From Liquidambar formosana (lineage: Eukaryota; Streptophyta; Magnoliopsida; Saxifragales; Altingiaceae), in NCBI GenBank assembly GCA_039720395.1, contig JBBPBK010000039.1, forward strand, positions 106,253 to 170,252: a stretch of DNA of 64,000 nt, in the 5' to 3' direction. Below, piece by piece: positions 36,070 through 44,420 of the stretch. The stretch's first letter is position 1. The number at the start of each line of letters is the position of its first letter. The notes under the pieces were generated by a model. It was not told where the DNA came from. It was given only the letters and a program-made list of their open reading frames with translations, and ran no database searches. The translations under genes and the position numbers were made by a program.

Positions 36070-39000
36070 TTATCCACGACCTGTGTTTCTTTCCACCTCC
36101 ATCCTTTTGTGCAGACAAGACACATTTACTGTCATAAAAACAAAGAGCTTATCTTTCATCTCATCCAGGAATCGGAAATAAGCATGTCTCCAAGACTTCT
36201 TTATTAACAAACTGCCACAAACAGCCCAAAATCCTATAGCAAATCCCAATGCCATGCTTATGTAGAACCAAAACATTTCAGATGCATCTTCATCCTTGTC
36301 TATATCCTCTTGGTCTTTTGCATCGCCATCGTTGGTTGTAGAGCAGCTGGTCGACAACGGAGGCCCACAAAGTTTTGGGTTACCTTCATAAATGGATGGA
36401 TCATTAAAGGTTAGGAATTGGTTTGCTGATGGAATTGGTCCAGACAGGTTGTTTTGTGACAAGTTCAAATGGTTCAAGGAGGTCATAGAAGGCATGCTTG
36501 CAGGCAGTGGGCCTGAGAGATGGTTGCACGACAGGTCCAAAGTTTCTAACAAGTGCAAAGCTCCAATCTTCTCTGGTATCTTTCCAGTCAATTGGTTCCG
36601 GGATAAGTTCAAGGTACCCAAGGTTGAGAGATTGGTGATCTCTTCCGGGATCTCTCCCCATAGATTATTGCTAGACAGGTCTATGATGTTTACAAGTGAA
36701 AGGGTACGAGTGAATTTCATCATTCTTCCCTTCACATCTAAATCCATTTCCTTATTGTAGAAGGGATGATCAAACAGTGATGGTGGATCATAATTGGCCA
36801 AAAATCTCAAAGCACTTAAATTGCTCAGACATGGTGGGATTGGTCCCGATAAATTATTGTGTGAGAGATCCAATATGTGGAGATCAAAAAGCTGGCATAT
36901 TTGTTCAGTAATATTCCCAGTGAACATGTTAGCTCGTAGGCTTAGTATCGATAGAGATGATGGGGCTTCTCCAATCCATTTTGATATGTTTCCGGAGAAT
37001 CTATTCTGTCCAAGATCAAGTGCTTGCAAGTTCCAGCAATTTTGTAAGGATGGAAAGAGTTCCCCAGAAAGATTATTGTTGCTCAATTTCAGCCAGTAAA
37101 GGAAAGAAGATGAACATATTGAGCTTGGAATTTCACCAGATAAATCGTTCTTGGACAAATCAAGGGTAGATAAATCCGCCGCCCAATGGATAGGGATTTT
37201 TCCAGATAAATGATTGTTTGAGAGATCGAGAGTGTACAAGTACTTTAGTTTACTAATGGAATAGGGAATGCTACCATTTAGATGGTTCCCAGAAAGATCT
37301 AGCTCTTCCACACTTGAAATTACTGAGCCAATGTTCCACGGAATTGGTCCTGAAAATGAATTATTCGCCAGGTATAGACTTACCACATCCCACAGTGGGG
37401 GTGAGCCCTCGAAGTGATTGTTACTCAAATCGACCAACCTTGCAAAATCAAAGTTTACTGAGTTGGGAAGCTTTCCACCAAGTTGGTTTCCAGAAAGATC
37501 TAACCAGTCAATCTGTGGAGATAAATTCCAAAGCCAATCGGGTATTGTATCCAAAATGGCAGCGTTTGAGAGGATTACAGATTGAAGCTTCTTCTGAGTT
37601 CGGAGCCATGCAGGAAATGGGGGACCGATCAGGCAATCCAGGATTGCGATGTCAATTAGACTACTAAAGGAAGGAATCCAGTCAGGTCTTGGTTTAAAAA
37701 CCAAAGATTTAATTGAAGACGATATTCTGAACACCTCGAGCTTCGTGAGGCCCGTAAAATGAATTTCAGACATGACGCCTTCCCAGGAGTTGCTCTCAAG
37801 AAACAATTTAACCAACTCTGTGAGTTGTCCAACACCTTCCGGGATGGTCCCGTTCATTTTGTTGTTAGAAAGATCAAGTTCTTCCAAACTCGACAACCTT
37901 CCTATAGATGTTGGAATGGGACCCGAGATGGAGTTGTAAGAAAGATGAAGTTCTTCCAAACTCGATAACCTTCCTATAGATGTTGGAATGAGACCCGAGA
38001 TGGAGTTGTAAGAAAGATGAAGTACTTCCAAACTCGAAAACCCTCCTATAGATGTTGGAATGGGACCCGAGATGGAGTTGTAAGAGAGTAGAAGAGATTT
38101 CAAAATTTTAAAATGTTCCAAAGAGTCTGGCAATTGCCCACTGAATTCATTCTGGCTCAAATCTAACGCCTCTAAGCTACTGTTACTGCATTCAGAAAAA
38201 CTACCAACAAATTCATTGATCTTACTGCTAAAATGATTGTCTGATAGATGTACTCTCCGCAAGTTGCAAAGGTTTTTCAATGCAACCTCGGGAATGGGCC
38301 CTCTAAGTTCACAACCACTAAGGTCGAGGTCCACAAGGGAACTAAAGTTAAACAGCCACTGAGGTATTGAAGAGTTGAAGAGGAGACCACTGAGATCGAG
38401 GACTAAAAGTGATGATGTAAAATTTACAAATGGAGGAACGTGAGGTAAGTAGTCACCAATTTCACACCCAGGTAAATGGAGTTCCGACAAAGAAGGAAGC
38501 ATACTAACAGCTTGAAGCCAATTTGTTTTTGACTTTGTAAGGTCCACATATCCCAGATTAAGGTATTTTAAAGAAGGGACACCAGAGAGCCAGTTCAAAT
38601 CGGAGACCCAAAGTTTTTGATAAAACGGCAGTACGTAGAGATCGAGATAGCGCAAGTTTGACAGGTTTCCAAGATGAGGGGGAACCATTCCGCCGAAGGA
38701 CGCATAAGACAGATTGAGGTAACTCAACTTCTTGAGTGAACCCATGACATTTGGGATAGGTATTCCCTGAAAATCGTTTAGGCTTAGGTCCAAGTAATTC
38801 AAACTTTTCAAGCGGAGCAAAGAATGATGTAACTCACCGCCTAAACACGACCTGCCATACTCACAGCCAGCCGAGCCTCTAAGGTCAAGCTTCACAACAC
38901 TGCCTGTTCGGTTGCTGCAGCTTACACCCATCCAACTGCAGCAATCTTTTCCGGACCATGAAGAAAGCCGACCCGAATGATCTTTGAGACCGCTTTTGAA

Positions 39001-39153
39001 TGTAAGGAGAGCTCTCCTCTCCATCTCGGTGCAACCCACGTTGAAATTGCTGGCATTGGCATAAACCATAGTGGCTTCAAGGGACATAAATTCAGAAAAC
39101 AAAGGAAGGAAAATAAGAATAAGAAATTGAAAGAAGGTTTTCCAGCTTGCCAT
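36070..39153 (-). CDS. Leucine-rich-repeat receptor-like protein, EIX2-like
   Basis: This is a cell-surface immune-type receptor without a kinase domain; EIX-type RLPs recognise fungal xylanase and signal with the kinase adaptor SOBIR1. The 1027-residue single-exon product has a signal peptide (about residues 1-32), an LRRNT region with paired cysteines (CTEMERRALLTFKSGL ... CCSW) and about 28-30 plasma-membrane-type LRRs (LxxLxxLxLSxNxxSGxIP). A short non-LRR island (LDVKGRMMKFTRTLS) follows, then a terminal LRR block, an acidic juxtamembrane stretch (DQEDIDKDEDASE) and one membrane helix (about 960-982) with a GFAIG GxxxG motif. The basic tail of about 45 residues contains YFRF. Three near-identical 24-residue LRRs lie at about 355-429. 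Length and layout are normal for the family. Start: the first ATG after a TATA box. EIX2 type is inferred from the C-terminal region; the ligand is unknown. Confidence 0.93.
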   Translation of the reverse strand: MASWKTFFQFLILIFLPLFSEFMSLEATMVYANASNFNVGCTEMERRALLTFKSGLKDHSGRLSSWSGKDCCSWMGVSCSNRTGSVVKLDLRGSAGCEYGRSCLGGELHHSLLRLKSLNYLDLSLNDFQGIPIPNVMGSLKKLSYLNLSYASFGGMVPPHLGNLSNLRYLDLYVLPFYQKLWVSDLNWLSGVPSLKYLNLGYVDLTKSKTNWLQAVSMLPSLSELHLPGCEIGDYLPHVPPFVNFTSSLLVLDLSGLLFNSSIPQWLFNFSSLVDLDLSGCELRGPIPEVALKNLCNLRRVHLSDNHFSSKINEFVGSFSECSNSSLEALDLSQNEFSGQLPDSLEHFKILKSLLLSYNSISGPIPTSIGGFSSLEVLHLSYNSISGLIPTSIGRLSSLEELHLSYNSISGPIPTSIGRLSSLEELDLSNNKMNGTIPEGVGQLTELVKLFLESNSWEGVMSEIHFTGLTKLEVFRISSSIKSLVFKPRPDWIPSFSSLIDIAILDCLIGPPFPAWLRTQKKLQSVILSNAAILDTIPDWLWNLSPQIDWLDLSGNQLGGKLPNSVNFDFARLVDLSNNHFEGSPPLWDVVSLYLANNSFSGPIPWNIGSVISSVEELDLSGNHLNGSIPYSISKLKYLYTLDLSNNHLSGKIPIHWAADLSTLDLSKNDLSGEIPSSICSSSFLYWLKLSNNNLSGELFPSLQNCWNLQALDLGQNRFSGNISKWIGEAPSSLSILSLRANMFTGNITEQICQLFDLHILDLSHNNLSGPIPPCLSNLSALRFLANYDPPSLFDHPFYNKEMDLDVKGRMMKFTRTLSLVNIIDLSSNNLWGEIPEEITNLSTLGTLNLSRNQLTGKIPEKIGALHLLETLDLSCNHLSGPLPASMPSMTSLNHLNLSQNNLSGPIPSANQFLTFNDPSIYEGNPKLCGPPLSTSCSTTNDGDAKDQEDIDKDEDASEMFWFYISMALGFAIGFWAVCGSLLIKKSWRHAYFRFLDEMKDKLFVFMTVNVSCLHKRMEVERNTGRG
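37868..38090 (-). repeat. 72-bp tandem LRR repeats inside the RLP gene
   Basis: tcctatagatgttggaat recurs at 37900, 37972 and 38044, exactly 72 bp apart, giving three near-identical LRRs. The pseudogene copy has a single unit at this position. Confidence 0.92.
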
Positions 39154-39232
39154 ACTCCTTTTTCAAAAAAAAAACAATTCAAACAATTCGCTTCAAAGAT
39201 TGGGATTGCTTTGAGGATATGGGAGTCCTCTG

Positions 39233-39242
39233 TTTTTATATT
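39233..39242 (-). promoter_or_regulatory. TATA box of the RLP gene
   Basis: The minus strand reads aatataaaaa about 80 nt upstream of the start codon, a normal distance for a short 5' UTR. Confidence 0.55.
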
Positions 39243-39243
39243 G

Positions 39244-40378
39244 GGGGAATTACCAAGTGGTCAGGCGGTGGTGGGCCTGAAACTATGTTTTGGAGCAAAA
39301 TTGGGTTCCCCCTCGACCACGGCCTTCTCTATCCATTCCACCTTTTCTTTCGAGGCAACAACAATTTTTTAAAGCCGTACCTTTTTTCAAGTGGTAGGAC
39401 CCTTTGTAGAAGAAAAATGGAAATGATGTGGCAAGATGGCAAGATGTATGCTGCCCAGCAGCTTATATTACTTAGATATAGCTTGTATTAGTTAGAAATA
39501 GCTTGTATTAGCTTATAGGGTTAGATAGCTAATTAGTTAGGGGAATTGTAGTCATTTTGCAACCTTTACTAGTCTTTAAGTATGTGGTTAAGGGTTCGTT
39601 AGAGTGGTTTTTACAGATATCGATAAAATTGTAACACAAATTGAGAGCTTTTAGCTCCTCTCTCTAGAAATCAAAGTTTCCTTAATTTTCCCTCATTTTC
39701 TTGGTGATTTGCTCGGTAGCTCATAAGGAAATCTAGACCTAAGACAAGAAAACCTATGTTTTTAAAGACAAGCTCAACATCCTTGGAACTTTAGCCCTGA
39801 TTCAAAGATGCAAGAATTTTTTCTTTCTGAGGAAAATTCACTTTTTGAACTATAAAATAAAAGACAATAAATGAACCAATAAATAATAATCCTTACCAAA
39901 TAAATAAATAGAGTTCAAAACAAATTTGAAGTGATAGTTCCTTACCCTACCATAATTTTTTCTGCAAAGTCTTTTCTAAGTACATGGAGCCATTATTCTA
40001 CGATTTTTTATTTTTTCATTGACCGCATTCACCCACATATGTATATATATATATATATATATACACACACATATTTTACATTTGGTTTCGATGGGTGATT
40101 ATGATATATTTTTATGTATTTTGATTGATTCTTCATGCATTGATGCTAATATTTTTAAAAAATAAATTATTTTTATGTTGATTTTTTGAAGAAAATTTTT
40201 TCCACAAAAAAATTTCACATGCAAAACTCGTGTGCTATAATTAGTATATATATAGTCTCGGTTAAGTTAGTACATATTGATATACCAACACCATGCATTA
40301 AGAGTTGTACCTCGTGCATTAGCCCAATATACCCTGTAACCCACCATTGCATAGGTACAAACCCGAATGCGGGTGCTG

Positions 40379-40420
<42 letters not shown>

Positions 40421-41325
40421 AGATGATGACGTGCTGATAAACTTGTATTAACATCATGCATTAGGAGTTGTACCTCGTGTATTAGCCCAATGTGGGTTAC
40501 TGGGTACATTAGGCTAATACACTAAATACAATTCCTAATTCATGGTACTAACTTATATCATCACGTGCTGAGCTGAAGAGGATTGTGTGTGTGTGTACTT
40601 CAAAAAAATGATTTCCCAAAACCCTACAAAAAGAATTTTATTTGTTGATTAGAATGAAGCTCCAATTTATTCATATGGACACAAGATCCAAGTAATATAG
40701 CCCAGTTCCACAGGACAAGTCAAATAATAATATAAATAAATAAATAAATAAAACCCAATACAAATACCACTTGTTAATATATAGGCCCCAAACAAGTGTG
40801 CATTGGACACTAAAACCTCACTGAAAACAGGGTTTGAAGCCCTCAAGCCATCAAAATAACTCGAAGAGGGTCCACTTGCCCTCGTATATCCTTCCTGACT
40901 TAAGTGCACTATACTACGCATTCCTCTTCAGTCCTCCTCCATAGGCACATCTGGAATATCAAATCTGTCTTCTTCGATCGTTTTATTGATCACAAGAGGG
41001 GCACATCCAATGCATGCTTTTATTTGTGCAGGTAACAACAGAATTAATAATTTGGGTAAATAATAACTAATGATGGGATTTTGAAACCAGAAATCAGTCT
41101 CAACTTACACCCATCCTAAAGGTTGTTGTACAACCACCTTTAAAAAATTAGTTATCTAAATGTAAATAATTAATTTTATTTAAAAGAAAGCATATAGTTA
41201 AGGAACCATTGTAAATATATTGACATCTATCATTTTGTTGAATAACAAAAATAAAAATAAAAATAAAATAAAATATGGACTTAAATATTATATAAATAAT
41301 AAATATTCACTAAATTTCTGCATAC
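39244..41325. other. RLP upstream and intergenic sequence
   Basis: No gene is well supported. The stretch includes repeated agcttgtattag text at 39470-39520, (AT)n runs at 40038-40065 and 40384-40418, and a degenerate repeat of catgcattaagagttgtacc at about 40290 and 40452. A minus-strand stretch at about 40935-41040 could be the end of a decayed gene (see findings). Confidence 0.5.
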
Positions 41326-41430
41326 ACTCCTTCCGTCCCACAAAGAGTGTCTTACTTTCCATTTTTGCCCGTCCCATAACATGTCTCCATTGGTGCATGA
41401 GTGTAGGACAATAGCAAGAAATAATGATTA
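41326..41430. mobile_element. Stowaway-like MITE fragment
   Basis: The sequence actccttccgtcccacaaag followed by agtgtcttactttcc is a typical Stowaway terminal sequence. No matching inverted end was found to the right, so it is partial. Confidence 0.5.
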
Positions 41431-42264
41431 AAGTATGTAAAATTAGAAAAACCTACAACAAATGAAGATAGAAAAGGCTGTATTACCCAACGGAATTCCC
41501 ATTTAGGTTTTATTGTGTATGTGTGATAATGGTGCAATTTTGTTGAATAATTTGTTTAATAAGATCTTTACGACTTAAAAAAAATAAAAATAATATGTAC
41601 CCTTTGACTAGTGGAAAAGCACTATTATATGAGAACAAACAAACGAGTTGAATGAATAGTATCATGAAAACAAGTTAGTTTTATATTTATGAAAACTAAG
41701 AGCATCTCCAACCATGTGAGCTAAAAAAAGTGTGCTATTGCTATTTTAGCACATACTACAATACCAAATGCTATAATTTAGCACAAGTTGCTCCAATGGT
41801 GCAAATAATGTCTAATGTGCTATTTTTTGCCACAACCTCAATTCCCTCCATTTTTTATAAACTACCAACTACCATCTTCTAACCTCGATTATTCCAACTC
41901 ACAAAAATTGGTATAAAAAAAAAAACCAAAAAAAAAAAAACAAAAAAACAATGATTCATGCTGGTTCAATTTGTAGAGAAAGATGTGTGATGAAAAGGGA
42001 TGGCCATAATTATGGTCTGACTTCCAATCTACTTTTTTCACATGGACTGACTTTTTTTTAATTTTTTTTATGCTCTTTCACATGGGAAATCAAACACAGA
42101 TATCACATATAAACGTCCCTCCCCAAAAGCCCTCTTTCTTTCTCTTTCTCAATCAGGCAGATTTCACTTTATCTCATATCTTCTCTCCCCAATAAACATA
42201 CAGAGACCCCTCAATCTCACGTACTCTCCCCACACGTTCTCTGCCCCAAAATGCATATTTAGCC

Positions 42265-42267
<3 letters not shown>

Positions 42268-42308
<41 letters not shown>
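42268..42308. repeat. (TC)n microsatellite
   Basis: About 20 uninterrupted TC units lie inside the TIR element. Confidence 0.95.
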
Positions 42309-42311
<3 letters not shown>

Positions 42312-42580
42312 CCCATATCAAGATTCGTATCCCTCTTCCTCTGCCACACCCTCTGCCACACGTTCTCTGCCCTAAAATCTCTGTCTCTCTCTCTTCTTAC
42401 CAGATGCTTCCTTCCGGATCCATCTCCCTCTCCCCTCTTCTATCTCACACATCATTTTCCCCTTAGATCTCTCTCTCTCTCCATATCAAACCTCATCAGA
42501 GCAGCACCATACAGGTTCCATGGGTAGAATGAGAGAAAAAAGTTGAAGGGAATATGGGTAAAATTGGGGGTAGATCTGCA

Positions 42581-42781
42581 TTAGGCGGGAATGAAGTTTA
42601 TGTGCAAAGCCTTTGGCCGAGAACGCTTAGCGATTTCCTTTTTGTGGTGGAGAGCCTTTTTGGTGGCTTCGCGATTGGAGTCGAGGTATCGAAGGCCTTC
42701 GAAGAGAACGAAGCAGCTCAGAGCAGCGCTGGTAGCGTACAACAACAGGTCCTGCAAGAGCTTCCTCTCCCTTGGATTCAT
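42581..42781 (-). pseudogene. Captured first exon of an ATAD1/MSP1-like AAA-ATPase
   Basis: Read on the minus strand, the translation contains ERKLLQDLLLYATSAALSCF, then LRYLDSNREATKKAL and HKKEIAKR. This resembles the N-terminal membrane-anchor region of plant ATAD1/MSP1-like proteins, which extract misplaced tail-anchored proteins from the mitochondrial outer membrane. A 1-bp change after KEIAKR shifts the frame, and no ATPase domain follows. The fragment lies inside a TIR element at 41700-43218, so it is a captured gene piece. The family call is from recalled sequence similarity. Confidence 0.65.
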
Positions 42782-43324
42782 GGCTATTTAAAAAGGGTAT
42801 TGAGATGCCGGGGAAATTGAGATGCTTGAAAAAGGGGTATGTTTTTCTTTTATTTTTTTTTTATATAAGATTTCAGTATTATTTTGGAAAATATTGTATT
42901 TATTTATGGGTTGGTTGTTTGATTACTGAGAATATTTTGAAAGAGAAATGGAGGAAGAGAAAATTTTTATTTTTCAGAGGTGTTTGGTTGTTGAGAAATG
43001 GTGGGAAAGCTGATTGTTGATGTTTGGTTGTTGAGAAATGGTGGGAAAACTGATGTGGCAAATATAGCAATAGCTCATCCTTGTGCTATATTTGGCACAA
43101 GGGTGAGCTATTGCTATATTTAGCACATGTATTTAGCCCACCATTGGAGCATCCCAGCCTGTGCTAAATGCTATAATATAGCAATAGCACACCATATAGC
43201 TCACGGTTGGAGATGCTCTAAGAAAGCTATTTTCTTGGGGGGTTGACTGAATGGCTTTAAAAGAAGAAAACCATTCATAAGGTGTTCGTCATTTCAAAGC
43301 AAATGGTAGGTTCCGTGGGGAGAA

Positions 43325-43490
43325 GGGGTGTTCGTGGTTCGGTTTGGTTCGGTTTTAGATCGAGTAAATTTTATCCAAATCAAAGTATTTCGGTTTGGTA
43401 CTTAGCGAACCAAAACCAAACCATAGTAGAAAAAAAATAAAACAAACCAAACCAAACCAAAAAAATATTAGTTTGGTTTTGGTTTTTTCC
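43325..43490. repeat. CGGTTTGG / CCAAACC-rich inverted low-complexity segment
   Basis: ggttcggtttggttcggttt at about 43338 is mirrored by aaccaaaccaaaccaaa near 43445, forming a degenerate inverted pair. It has no coding content. Confidence 0.6.
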
Positions 43491-43685
43491 TATCAAGTAG
43501 CATCAAATCATGGAAAATTGGATGCACATAACAAAATGGGAAAACGGACAATCCAAATTAAAAATAAAAACGGTTTTAATAATAACATTAAACATTATAT
43601 CAAAATGGAAACATATTAATATATGTCAATTAAAGTAATAGGAAATTTACATATTTAAGTTTAATATATAATATTATTATATTAT

Positions 43686-44386
43686 TGTGTGGAAATATAT
43701 CTGAACTGAGGTTTCAACTCGGGATGGAAGGTTCAAGTCTGAAACGCTGACACGTGGCGAAGATTGCTCAACCAGGCCAACCACAACGCACGTGATTCGC
43801 CTCCGAAGATCCAGCTCGGGGCAAGGAGTTAAAACACTTCACTTGACACGTGGGAGGCCTACACGGTGGGACCCGCTACAAGGCACGTGATCTCCCAACT
43901 CGGTTCTTGGCTTTCACCTCGGGACACCTGTCTTATGACTCATACTACAGTCCAAATCCTACTACAGTCCAAAACTGTCCTAGCAGCTGTAATTCCTGAC
44001 ACAGCGGTTACAAGAAACCACGATTCTCTGGCCAACCATGGTCACTAAACTATGGTCAGACGGTTATGGGCAAACCATGGTCAGATCTGACCTAACCCAA
44101 GCAGTTATCTGACCTCACATGGTCAGTCCGTACAGGTGGGTATAAAAAGAATACGATACAGCCTAATTTGGTAAGCTACAGTACCCTAATTCTCTGAGAT
44201 TCATCTTCTTCCTTGCCTCATTCTCCACAGGGCAGCTTTCTGACTTAAGCTTCGGAGAGGGCACGGCCAAAACCCACCTTGGCCTACCCTCTGACCCATT
44301 TTCCAAGCTTGTGATTGCAGGTCCAGGCGAGGGAACAAGCTCCATCATCAACACGTAGTTCGGGGAGAAAGATTTTACCCCGTACA
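43686..44386 (+). repeat. 5' LTR of element B
   Basis: TGTGTGGAAATAT ... CCGTACA. It contains two copies of a module with gacacgtgg and gcacgtgat, and a TATA box tataaaaa at 44141-44148. Confidence 0.93.
44141..44148 (+). promoter_or_regulatory. LTR TATA box of element B
   Basis: gtgggtataaaaagaatacg lies in the LTR and is conserved in element A (11244) and in the 3' LTR (55057). Confidence 0.65.
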
Positions 44387-44389
44387 ATT

Positions 44390-44407
44390 TGGCGCCGTCT
44401 GTGGGAA
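44390..44407 (+). other. Primer binding site of element B
   Basis: tggcgccgtctgtgggaa lies 3 bases after the LTR, the same as in element A. Its first 9 bases fit the tRNA-Asp 3' end. Confidence 0.75.
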
Positions 44408-44420
44408 CCATCGCAATAAG

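Larger units (their letters stand above)
31032..36093. repeat. Segmental duplication, copy 2 (downstream flank of the intact RLP gene)
   Basis: It matches 1-4713 throughout and contains the same two MITEs. It differs by small indels and by an extra internal duplication (31274-32143). Its right end overlaps the last codons of the RLP gene. I see no gene within it apart from those codons. Confidence 0.9.
41700..43218. mobile_element. PIF/Harbinger-like TIR element carrying a captured gene fragment
   Basis: The ends are gagcatctccaaccatgtga on the left and, in inverted form, gagcatctccaaccgtgagc on the right. The inverted similarity extends for tens of bases (tgctattgctattttagcac). It is flanked by a TAA duplication (41697-41699 and 43219-43221). 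It encodes no transposase. Its interior holds a (TC)n run and part of an ATAD1-like exon. Superfamily assignment rests on the 3-bp TSD and is moderate. Confidence 0.72.

Noticed and set aside
39470..39800. Possible solo LTR upstream of the RLP gene
   Set aside because: There are repeated agcttgtattag phrases and a ctcctctctctag leader-like stretch, but I could not define ends or a target duplication.
42164..42361. Glu-Arg repeat protein frame
   Set aside because: It is the complement of a (TC)n microsatellite inside a TIR element.
43866..44048. 60-codon frame repeated identically at 54782-54964
   Set aside because: It lies in the U3 of both LTRs of element B. The identity reflects LTR identity, and no protein family or start context supports it.
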